Assembly (NCBI RefSeq): GCF_900090105.1
Contig: NZ_FMDM01000005.1
Coordinates: 310,001-374,000, forward strand
Reading direction: 5' to 3'
DNA: 64,000 nucleotides
Source: Micromonospora humi
GTDB taxonomy: Bacteria > Actinomycetota > Actinomycetes > Mycobacteriales > Micromonosporaceae
Below, piece after piece: positions 55,798 through 62,938 of the stretch. Under the pieces are notes generated by a model. It worked only from the letters and a program-made list of their open reading frames with translations. It ran no database searches and was not told the origin of the DNA. Made by a program: the position numbers and the translations under genes. Position 1 is the stretch's first letter. Each line of letters starts with the position of its first letter.

Positions 55798-56603
55798 CCG
55801 GCGCATCCCCGCCCGCCCGCCGCTGCGCCGTGGTCACCGGCGCCAGTCTGGGCATCGGCGAGGCGTTCGCGCGCCGGCTCGCCGCCGACGGCTGGGACCT
55901 GGTGCTGGTGGCCCGGGACTTCGCCCGGCTCGATGCCCTGGCGACCGAGCTGACCGGGCGGCACGGCGGCGAGGTACGGACGATCCCGGCCGATCTGTCC
56001 ACGGACGACGGTTGCGCCGTGGTGGAGCGCCGGCTGACCGACGGCCCGCCGGTGCACCTGCTGGTGAACAACGCCGGGATCAGCCTCAACACCCCGTTCG
56101 TCCGGTCGACAGTTCCGGACGAGTCCCGGCTGGTGCGGCTCAACGTGCTGGCGGTGCTCCGGCTGACCCACGCGGCGCTCGGCCCGATGATCGAACGGGG
56201 CGAAGGGGCAGTGATAAATGTCTCTTCGGTTGCGAGTTTCGGCGTCCCCATGCCGGGATCGACCTATTCGGCCAGCAAGGCGTGGGTGACGAATTTCAGT
56301 GAATCGATCGGCCAGTCGGTGGCACCGCTCGGTGTGCGGGTGATGGCCCTCTGCCCCGGCTACACACGCACCGGCAACCACGAGCGCGCCGGCATCGACA
56401 TGTCGCGCCTGCCGGCCTGGGCCTGGCTGCGGGCCGACGAGGTAGTCGACGAAGGCCTGCTTGACCTGCGTAAAGGCAAGCTGGTGAGCGTTCCGGACTG
56501 GAAGTACAAGGTGGCCGTGGCCGGGCTCCGGCACGCCCCGAAGCGGCTGCTGCGACGCTTCACGCGGGACACCCGGGGTCGGGTCGACCGGGCGCGAGAC
56601 TGA
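55794..56603 (+). CDS. Short-chain dehydrogenase/reductase
   Basis: The 269-residue protein is a classical SDR: cofactor motif VVTGASLGIGEAFARRLAA, an Arg/Asp-type preference (LVARDFARLDALATE) suggesting NADP(H), NNAGISLNTPFV, the catalytic serine in INVSSVASFG, and tyrosine and lysine in STYSASKAWVTNF. The C-terminal extension is basic (RHAPKRLLRRFTRDTRGRVD). The substrate is unknown. Its ATG overlaps the stop of the Pro-rich membrane protein, with GGAGGA upstream, so it is translated with that gene. A 156-base gap follows before pyrE. Confidence 0.9.
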   Translation: MTGASPPARRCAVVTGASLGIGEAFARRLAADGWDLVLVARDFARLDALATELTGRHGGEVRTIPADLSTDDGCAVVERRLTDGPPVHLLVNNAGISLNTPFVRSTVPDESRLVRLNVLAVLRLTHAALGPMIERGEGAVINVSSVASFGVPMPGSTYSASKAWVTNFSESIGQSVAPLGVRVMALCPGYTRTGNHERAGIDMSRLPAWAWLRADEVVDEGLLDLRKGKLVSVPDWKYKVAVAGLRHAPKRLLRRFTRDTRGRVDRARD

Positions 56604-56759
56604 CCGGACACGGTGCGGTCGGTCGGCTCCGGGCGGCGGCGGACCGGGATGGACGGTCGCACAGCGTAGCCGGGCATCGCCACTCATCGGTCGCCCGCCG
56701 GGTGGACCGCGGTGGACCCCACGGACGGCGCACAGACTCGCGAAGTACGCTCTCTTGCC

Positions 56760-57299
56760 ATGGGGGACCACGACGACCTGCGTAAATTCATCACTGACCT
56801 GGCCGTGGTCCACGGTCGGGTCGTGCTCTCATCGGGCCGCGAGGCGGACTGGTACGTCGATCTGCGTCGCGTCACGCTCCATCACCAGGCCGCCCCGCTG
56901 ATCGGCCGGGTGATGCGCGACCTCACCGCGGACTGGGCGTACGACGCGGTCGGCGGGCTGACCCTCGGTGCCGACCCGGTGGCCGTCGCGATGCTGCACG
57001 CCTCGGCCGGCACGGAACGTCCGCTGGACGCCTTCGTGGTCCGCAAGGAGGGCAAGGCGCACGGCCTCCAGCGTCGCATCGAGGGGCCGGACGTGGCCGG
57101 GCGTCGCGTCCTGGCGGTGGAGGACACCTCGACGACGGGCGGAAGTGTGTTGACCGCCATCGAGGCGTTGCGTGCGGCCGGGGCGGAAGTCGTGGGCGTT
57201 GCGGTTATTGTTGATCGAGGTGCCGGCGACGCGGTGCGAGCCGCCGGATTGCCTTATCGGGCGGCCTATACGTTGGCTGACCTTGGCCTTGTGGCCTAA
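56760..57299 (+). CDS. pyrE: Orotate phosphoribosyltransferase
   Basis: The 179-residue protein (MGDHDDLRKFITDLAVVHGR) is OPRTase, joining orotate with PRPP to form OMP in pyrimidine synthesis. Motifs are VVLSSGREADWYVDLRRVTL, AFVVRKEGKAHGLQRRIEGP with the catalytic lysine pair, and the PRPP loop RVLAVEDTSTTGGSVLTAIE. I choose the ATG at 56760; TACGCT lies eight bases upstream with no ribosome site, so a leaderless transcript is likely. In actinobacteria pyrE often stands apart from the main pyr operon, as here. The ArsR gene begins 67 bases downstream. Confidence 0.93.
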   Translation: MGDHDDLRKFITDLAVVHGRVVLSSGREADWYVDLRRVTLHHQAAPLIGRVMRDLTADWAYDAVGGLTLGADPVAVAMLHASAGTERPLDAFVVRKEGKAHGLQRRIEGPDVAGRRVLAVEDTSTTGGSVLTAIEALRAAGAEVVGVAVIVDRGAGDAVRAAGLPYRAAYTLADLGLVA

Positions 57300-57365
57300 A
57301 AGTTTGCCGATTCGGATCTGCTGATATGCAGGCGGATCGATGCTGCTGGTGGAAGGATGGAATAC

Positions 57366-57734
57366 GTGGGAACTGCGTTGGCTGAAATGACCATGCCTCA
57401 GATCTCGCCGCTTGCCGGCGAGCCGATCGAACGCGCCGATGCCGAGCGGCTCGCGGGGGTCCTCAAGGCCCTCGCCGACCCCGCCCGGCTGCGGCTGCTC
57501 AGCCTGATCCAGTCGGCTCCCGAGGGGGAGGCGTGCGTGTGTGACCTCACCGCGCCGCTCGGCCTCTCGCAGCCGACGGTCAGCCACCACCTGCGCATCC
57601 TCACCGAGGCCGGCTTGCTGGAGCGGGAGAAGCGCGGGGTCTGGGCGTACTACCGGCTGGTGCCGACCGCGATCGCGACGATCGCGGATCTGCTCACCCC
57701 GCCGCGGAAGCGGGCCACCAAGAAGGCTCGCTGA
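57366..57734 (+). CDS. ArsR/SmtB-family regulator with CxC metal-site motif
   Basis: I place the start at the GTG at 57366 (122 residues) because GGAAGG lies nine bases upstream; the ATG at 57357 would touch that site. The protein is a winged-helix dimer: GVLKALADPARLRLLSLIQS, then GEACVCDLTAPLGLSQPTVS, HHLRILTEAGLLEREKRGVW and AYYRLVP. The CVC in helix 3 is the position used by ArsR and CadC/CmtR-type sensors to bind As(III), Cd or Pb, so a thiophilic-metal sensor is likely. No metal-efflux gene is in the window; the target must be elsewhere. Two hairpins follow. Confidence 0.9.
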   Translation: MGTALAEMTMPQISPLAGEPIERADAERLAGVLKALADPARLRLLSLIQSAPEGEACVCDLTAPLGLSQPTVSHHLRILTEAGLLEREKRGVWAYYRLVPTAIATIADLLTPPRKRATKKAR

Positions 57735-57740
57735 CGTCCC

Positions 57741-57760
57741 GGCCCGTCCGTGGACGGGCC
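57741..57760 (+). terminator. Hairpin terminator after the ArsR gene
   Basis: GGCCCGTCC and GGACGGGCC form a perfect 9-bp stem with a GT loop, seven bases after the stop codon. Confidence 0.7.
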
Positions 57761-57898
57761 GGCCGGCCGAGGTCCCGGCGCGATGACACGCGCGCCGGAT
57801 CCGACGGACGTCCCGTCGGCGTGATCGGTGGCGTGCCAGGGGTGGCGCCATCAGTCACACGTTGACGTCCTCGGTGCCTCGATTCGACAGGTCATGCG

Positions 57899-57932
57899 CG
57901 AAGGCCGGCCCCCGCCCGGGGGCCGGCCTTCG
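57899..57932 (-). terminator. Hairpin terminator of the DedA gene
   Basis: A 16-bp perfect stem, CGAAGGCCGGCCCCCG with its complement, closes on CC. It lies 14 bases after the stop of the minus-strand DedA gene. Confidence 0.78.
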
Positions 57933-57945
57933 GTGTCCGTGCCGG

Positions 57946-58752
57946 TCAGTGGCGGTGCTGACCGCCGTGCCCGTGCGGGTTGTCGTCGCCGTCGAGGGCG
58001 TCGCGGGCCGCGTCCACGGCACCGGCGGCGGTCGCCGCGGCGATCACCGCGACCGCCTCGCCGCGCTTGCGCGCCCTCCGGTCGCGGAGGAACTCAAAGA
58101 AGATCGGCAGCACCGAGATCAGGATGATCAGCGCGACCACCGGCAGGATGTACCGGTCGATCTTGTCGCCGATGGCGTCGTAGATCTGGCGGGCCAGCAG
58201 GTAGCCGATCAGCAGGATGCCGTCCACCCAGAGGACCGCGCCGACCACGTTCCACACGAAGAACTGCCGGGCCGGCATGCCGAGCACCCCGGCCACCGGG
58301 TTCAGGAACGTCCGCACGATCGGGATGAAGCGGGCCAGCACCACGGCCTTGGCCGGGCCGAACTTCTGGAAGTAGTACTCCGCCTTCGCCACGTACTCCC
58401 GCTTGAACAGGCGGGAATTGGGCTTGTCGAACATGCGCCGGCCGTAGCGCGCGCCGAGCCAGTGCCCGAGCTGGGCGCCGGCGATCGCGCAGATCGGGCC
58501 GCCGATCATCAGCCCGGCCAGCGAGAGCCGGGTGCCGTCACCGAAGATGGCGTCGGCCACCGGGGAGGCGGCCACCCCGGCCAGGAAGAGCAGCGAGTCG
58601 CCCGGGAAGAAGAAGCCGACCAGCAGACCGGTCTCGGCGAACAGGATCGCCCAGACGCCGATCATCCCGAAGGTGTGGATGAGGTCCTTCGGGTCGAGCG
58701 GATTCAACGCCACGTTCTCGGAGATCATCCGGGTCTTCTCAGCTGTGTCCAC
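57946..58752 (-). CDS. DedA-family membrane protein
   Basis: The 268-residue protein has five or six hydrophobic helices and the DedA (SNARE-associated/VTT) pattern: IGVWAILFAETGLLVGFFFP, GDSLLFLAGVAASP, AQLGHWLGARYGRRMF and VLARFIPIVRTFLNPVAGVL, whose arginines are essential in DedA proteins. Family members move lipids (undecaprenyl phosphate or phosphatidylethanolamine flipping) and support membrane energetics. The His/Gly-rich tail (DDNPHGHGGQHRH) could bind metal. I choose the GTG at 58752, eight bases after a -10-like TACCCT; an ATG at 58728 lacks a good ribosome site. It is convergent with ArsR and precedes nothing on its strand except the Pnkp end, 55 bases away. Confidence 0.88.
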   Translation of the reverse strand: MDTAEKTRMISENVALNPLDPKDLIHTFGMIGVWAILFAETGLLVGFFFPGDSLLFLAGVAASPVADAIFGDGTRLSLAGLMIGGPICAIAGAQLGHWLGARYGRRMFDKPNSRLFKREYVAKAEYYFQKFGPAKAVVLARFIPIVRTFLNPVAGVLGMPARQFFVWNVVGAVLWVDGILLIGYLLARQIYDAIGDKIDRYILPVVALIILISVLPIFFEFLRDRRARKRGEAVAVIAAATAAGAVDAARDALDGDDNPHGHGGQHRH

Positions 58753-58807
58753 GGCCACAAAGGGTACCCGGGCCCGGTCCGGCCGCGCGGCGGACCGGGT
58801 CACCTCC

Positions 58808-61324
58808 TCACAGGCGCGGGTCGACGGGCTCCGACTCGCAGGCGAGGATCGCGAAGACCAGCTCGTGCCGACGCCAGAGCGGGGCGTCCTCGGCCAGCGC
58901 GTCCAGAGCGGCCAGACCCAGACCGTGCTCACGCAGGGCCAACCCGCGCTTACGGCCCAGCGAACGCCGGCGCAGCGCGGCGAGCTGCGCCGGCTCGGTG
59001 TAGCCGGGACCGTAGATGATCCGCAGGTACTCCCGGCCCCGGCACTTGATCCCCGGCTGGAGCAGGGCACCCTTCGGCGTGCGCGCGGCCAGGCCCGCGT
59101 ACGGCTTGACCACCATGCCCTCGCCGCCGGAGGAGGTCAGCGCCAGCCACCAGTCGGTCGCGGCCGTCACCGCCGCCTCGTCGGCCAACTCCACCACCAG
59201 CCGCCGGGTCGGCGTGAAGAACTCCGGGTCGGCCGCCCGGAGCCGGTCCGCCAGCGCCAGGTGCCAGCCGTGGTCGCGGTCCGCGTAACTCACCCCGGCC
59301 CCGGCCAGCACCGCGAACGGCGCCAGCGTCACCCCGCGCAGCCCGTCGGTCGGCCCGACGTACGCCCGGTACGCCGCCGAGTACGCCGTCACCTCGGCCG
59401 CCCGCTCGGCCATCCGGGCCCGCAACCCGTCCACCGGCAGCCCTCGCCCGGCCGCGGCGTCCACCGTGGCCAGCACCGCGGGCAGCGCCGCCCGGCCGGC
59501 CGCGCCGACCCCGGCGTACTGCTCGCGGATCAGCCCGCCCGCCTTCGCCGACCAGGGCAGCAGCTCCGCGTCGAGCAGCAGCCAATCGGTGTCCAACTCG
59601 GCCCAGAGGCCGGCGGTGGTGACCGCCGCGCGGACCCGGGCCAGCAGCTCCTCGTCCAGCGGCGGACCGAAGAACGGCCGACCGGTACGGGTGTGCACGA
59701 CGCCACCGCCGAACCGGCCCGGCTCCCGCTCCACCAGCACCACGGCCCGCGAGCCCATGTGCTTCTCCTCGCAGACCACCCGCTCCACACCGGCCGCGCG
59801 GTAGTCGGCGAACGCCTGCGCCGGGTGCTCCAGGAACCCCTCCACCGTCGACGTCGAGCAGGGCGCCATCGTCGGCGGCAGCCACACCAGCCGGCCCGGA
59901 TCGACCGCGAACCGGCTCATCACCTCCAGCGCGGCGGCGGCGTTCTCGGCCGGCACGGTCAGCGACCCGTACGCGTGCGTGAGGTGCCGGCGACCGGTCA
60001 CGTCGGCCAGGTCCAGCACCGTGTCCGGCCGCGCCGGCGTCGGCGGGACCAGCGGGCGGGCCGGCGCGTACCACTCCCGCTCGGCCGGCACCGCCACCAG
60101 CTCCTTCTCCGGGTAGCGCAGCGCGGTCAGCTTCCCGCCGAACACGCAACCGGTGTCCAGGCAGATGGTGTTGTTGACCCACTCCGGCTCCGGCGTCGGC
60201 GTGTGCCCGTACACGACCATGGCCGAACCCCGGTAGTCGCGCGCCCACGGGTAGCGCACCGGCAGGCCGTACTCGTCGGTCTCGCCGGTCGTCTCGCCGT
60301 ACAGCGCGAACGACCGCACCCGGCCGGACGCCCGGCCGTGGTAGGCCTCCTTGAGCCCGGCGTGCGCCACCACCAGCCGGCCGCCGTCCAGCACGTAGTG
60401 GCTGACCAGGCCGTCGATGAACGTCTCCGCCTCGGCGACGAACTCCGCCGGCTCCGCGGCGAGCTGCGCCATCGTCTCGGCCAGGCCGTGGGTGAGCCGC
60501 ACGTCCCGGCCGCGCAGCTTGCGCAGCAGCTTCTGCTCGTGGTTGCCCGGCACGCAGATCGCGTGGCCGGCCGCCACCATGCCCATCACCAGGCGGAGCA
60601 CGCCGGGCGAGTCCGGACCGCGGTCCACCAGGTCACCGACGAAGACCGCGGTACGCCCGGCGGGGTGCGTCGCGTCCACCGGGCGGCCGGCGTCGTCGCG
60701 GCGCAGCGCGTAACCGAGCCGGGACAGCAGCGCCTCCAGCTCGCTGCGGCAGCCGTGCACGTCACCGATCACGTCGAACGGGCCGGTCAGCTCCCGCCGG
60801 TCGTTGAACAGCCGCTCGTAGCGGACCTCGGCGGCGTCGATCTCCGCCACCCCGCGCAGCACGTGCACCTTGCGGAAGCCCTCCCGGGCCAGCCGCCCGT
60901 ACGACTGCCGCAGGTCACGGCGCATCCGGGTGAGCACCGGCCGGCCGTGCGTGCGGTCGGCGCGCGCCTCGGTGCGATCCCAGGCCACCGCCTCCGGCAC
61001 GTCCAGCACGATCGCCACCGGCAGCACGTCGTGCTCCCGGGCCACCCGGATCAGCCCGGCCCGGGCGTGCGGCTGGAGGTTCGTCGCGTCCACCACGGTC
61101 AGCCGGCCCCGCCGCAGCCGGATGCCGGCCACGTGGTGCAGCGCGTCGAACGCGTCGGCGGACGCGGACTGGTCGTTCTCGTCGTCCGCGACCAGCCCAC
61201 GGAACATGTCCGACGACAGCACCTGGCTGGGCGCGAAGTGTCGGCGGGCGAACGTCGACTTGCCGGCGCCGGAGACGCCGACCAGCGCCACCAGCGCCAA
61301 CTCGGGAATGTCCAGCACGGTCAT
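58808..61324 (-). CDS. pnkp: Bacterial Pnkp: RNA 5'-kinase, 3'-phosphatase and ligase
   Basis: The 838-residue protein has the three catalytic modules of bacterial Pnkp. The kinase has P-loop GVSGAGKST (16-24). The calcineurin-like phosphatase has GDVHG (187-191), GDLVDRG (230-236) and GNHEQ (260-264). The ligase has the nucleotidyl lysine in EEKHMGSRA (K521), motif IV EGMVVK (735-740) and motif V GIKCRGREYLRIIYG (K760). All catalytic residues expected are present. Pnkp heals 2',3'-cyclic phosphate and 5'-OH ends of cut RNA and, activated by Hen1, seals them. Its ATG overlaps the Hen1 stop (ATGA), which fits assembly of the known heterotetramer. Likely targets are ribotoxin-cut tRNAs, by knowledge of homologues. 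Confidence 0.96.
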   Translation of the reverse strand: MTVLDIPELALVALVGVSGAGKSTFARRHFAPSQVLSSDMFRGLVADDENDQSASADAFDALHHVAGIRLRRGRLTVVDATNLQPHARAGLIRVAREHDVLPVAIVLDVPEAVAWDRTEARADRTHGRPVLTRMRRDLRQSYGRLAREGFRKVHVLRGVAEIDAAEVRYERLFNDRRELTGPFDVIGDVHGCRSELEALLSRLGYALRRDDAGRPVDATHPAGRTAVFVGDLVDRGPDSPGVLRLVMGMVAAGHAICVPGNHEQKLLRKLRGRDVRLTHGLAETMAQLAAEPAEFVAEAETFIDGLVSHYVLDGGRLVVAHAGLKEAYHGRASGRVRSFALYGETTGETDEYGLPVRYPWARDYRGSAMVVYGHTPTPEPEWVNNTICLDTGCVFGGKLTALRYPEKELVAVPAEREWYAPARPLVPPTPARPDTVLDLADVTGRRHLTHAYGSLTVPAENAAAALEVMSRFAVDPGRLVWLPPTMAPCSTSTVEGFLEHPAQAFADYRAAGVERVVCEEKHMGSRAVVLVEREPGRFGGGVVHTRTGRPFFGPPLDEELLARVRAAVTTAGLWAELDTDWLLLDAELLPWSAKAGGLIREQYAGVGAAGRAALPAVLATVDAAAGRGLPVDGLRARMAERAAEVTAYSAAYRAYVGPTDGLRGVTLAPFAVLAGAGVSYADRDHGWHLALADRLRAADPEFFTPTRRLVVELADEAAVTAATDWWLALTSSGGEGMVVKPYAGLAARTPKGALLQPGIKCRGREYLRIIYGPGYTEPAQLAALRRRSLGRKRGLALREHGLGLAALDALAEDAPLWRRHELVFAILACESEPVDPRL

Positions 61325-62769
61325 CGGTCCGTCTCCTCGTTCCGGTCGTCGCGGGTGAACACCGCCAGCTGGGTCGGCGTGCCCACCTCCGGGTCGGCGT
61401 CGCCGACACCCGTGATCGTGGCGGTGTAGCCGTGCGCCGCCGCGACCCGCTCCACCCAGGCGGCGAACTCCGCCCGGGTCCACTCGAACCGGTGGTCGGC
61501 GTGCCGGAACCGGCCGGCCCCGAGCCCCTCGTAGCGGACGTTGTACTCCACGTTCGGCGTGGTCACCACCACCGTGCCGGGCCGGGCGTGGCCGAACACC
61601 GCGTCCTGGAGCGCCGGCAGCCGGGGCGGGTCCAGGTGCTCGACCACCTCCATCAGCACCGCCGCGTCGTAGCCGCGCAGCCGGTCGTCCCGGTAGGTCA
61701 GCGCCGACTGGCGCAGCCGGATCCGCTCCCGCTGCCGCTCCGGCAGCCGGTCGAGGCGCAGCCGCCGGGCCGCCACGGCGAGCGACCGGTCGGCCACGTC
61801 GACGCCCACCACCTCGGTGAACCGCCGGTCGGCCACCAGCGCGCTGAGCAGCGCGCCGCCGCCGCAACCCAGGTCCAGCACCCGGCTCGCGCCGCTGTCC
61901 CGCAGCGCGCCGAGCACCGCCTCGCGCCGGAGCACGGCCAGCGGGGCCCGATGCGTCGCCGTGGCCCCGGCGCCGTCGGCGGCCGGGTCGACGCTGTCGT
62001 CGGCGGGCGGCTCGTCGGCCGGGTGCAGGGCGGTCAGGCGGGCCAGCGCCGCGCCGGCCAGCGCCCGGCGGTGCGCCAGGTAGCGGCGGATGATCAGACC
62101 CCGCTCCGGGTGCCCGGCCAGCCAGCCGGAGCCGGCCCGCAGCAGCTTGTCCACCTCGTCCGGGGCGACCCAGTAGTGCTTGGCGTCGTCCAGCACCGGC
62201 AGCAGCACGTACAGGTGGTTGAGGGCGTCGGCGAGCCGCAGCGAACCGGTGAGCGTCAGGTCCACGTAGCGGCTGTCACCCCACTCCGGGTACGCCTCGT
62301 CGAGCGGGATCGGGGTGGCCGTCACGGTCCAGCCGAGCGGGGCGAAGACCCGTACCGCCAGGTCGGCGCCGCCACGGCAGCGCAGCACCGGCACCCGCAC
62401 GGTGAGCGGGATCGCGGTGGCGGCCAGCTCGGGCCGGTCCCGGGACTCCCCGCGCAGCGCCGAGCGGAACACCTTCGCCAGCGCGGAGGAGAGCAGGCTG
62501 GAGGCCGCGTACGCGCGGTCGTTGACGTACTGCCCGAGGGTGAAGCCCTCCGGCGCGGTCGCCTGCCGGCGACCCCGGCCACCGCCCAGCTTGAGCGGGT
62601 CCACCTCGACCAGCAGCGCCGCCGTGCACCGCGCCTCGTCCGCCTCGGGATAGAACACGTGCGCGGCGCCGGCGGGCAGGTCGAAGCTCTGCACGCGGTC
62701 CGGGTGCTTGACGAGGAGGTGGCCGAGGTCGGTGGCGGGGTGGTGGGTCGTGGTGAGGGTCAGCAGCAC
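61321..62769 (-). CDS. hen1: Hen1: 3'-terminal RNA ribose 2'-O-methyltransferase
   Basis: The protein begins at GTG 62769 (VLLTLTTTHHPATDLGHLLV, 482 residues), the standard Hen1 N terminus; the long frame upstream is not supported. The N-terminal half is the Pnkp-ligase-activating region unique to bacteria. The C-terminal half is a methyltransferase with SAM motif VLDLGCGGG (298-306) and metal ligands E374, E377 and H378 in MEVVEHLD plus H426 in RHADHRFEW, the four residues that bind Mn2+. It methylates the 2'-OH of the 3' end before sealing, so the repaired site resists a second cut. It is coupled to pnkp by ATGA. An Ala/Asp linker (about 250-275) joins the halves. Confidence 0.96.
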   Translation of the reverse strand: MLLTLTTTHHPATDLGHLLVKHPDRVQSFDLPAGAAHVFYPEADEARCTAALLVEVDPLKLGGGRGRRQATAPEGFTLGQYVNDRAYAASSLLSSALAKVFRSALRGESRDRPELAATAIPLTVRVPVLRCRGGADLAVRVFAPLGWTVTATPIPLDEAYPEWGDSRYVDLTLTGSLRLADALNHLYVLLPVLDDAKHYWVAPDEVDKLLRAGSGWLAGHPERGLIIRRYLAHRRALAGAALARLTALHPADEPPADDSVDPAADGAGATATHRAPLAVLRREAVLGALRDSGASRVLDLGCGGGALLSALVADRRFTEVVGVDVADRSLAVAARRLRLDRLPERQRERIRLRQSALTYRDDRLRGYDAAVLMEVVEHLDPPRLPALQDAVFGHARPGTVVVTTPNVEYNVRYEGLGAGRFRHADHRFEWTRAEFAAWVERVAAAHGYTATITGVGDADPEVGTPTQLAVFTRDDRNEETDR

Positions 62770-62890
62770 GTGGTTGATGTTCCTTGCTCTTGCTTCGTCT
62801 GTCGTGGGGGTTTCCGGGCTTCCCCGGAACCTGTCGTGGTCGGTCCTCGTCGATACCCGTGCCGTCTCTGGAGTTGGGGCCGGGTAGGAC

Positions 62891-62923
62891 GGTGCCCCGC
62901 CGACCTCGGGTCGACGGGGCACC
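62891..62923 (-). terminator. Hairpin terminator of the surface-protein gene
   Basis: GGTGCCCCGCCGACC and GGTCGACGGGGCACC form a 15-bp stem with one mismatch and a TCG loop, 16 bases after the stop at 62939. Confidence 0.75.
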
Positions 62924-62938
62924 TTGTGGTTTCTCGGG

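Noticed and set aside
57780..57900. A small gene in the gap between ArsR and DedA.
   Set aside because: The frames are short, lack a ribosome site and lie between two terminators.
58532..61429. A 965-codon open frame on the plus strand over pnkp.
   Set aside because: It is antisense to Pnkp, whose three catalytic modules are intact. The plus-strand translation is Arg/His/Gln-rich and matches nothing.
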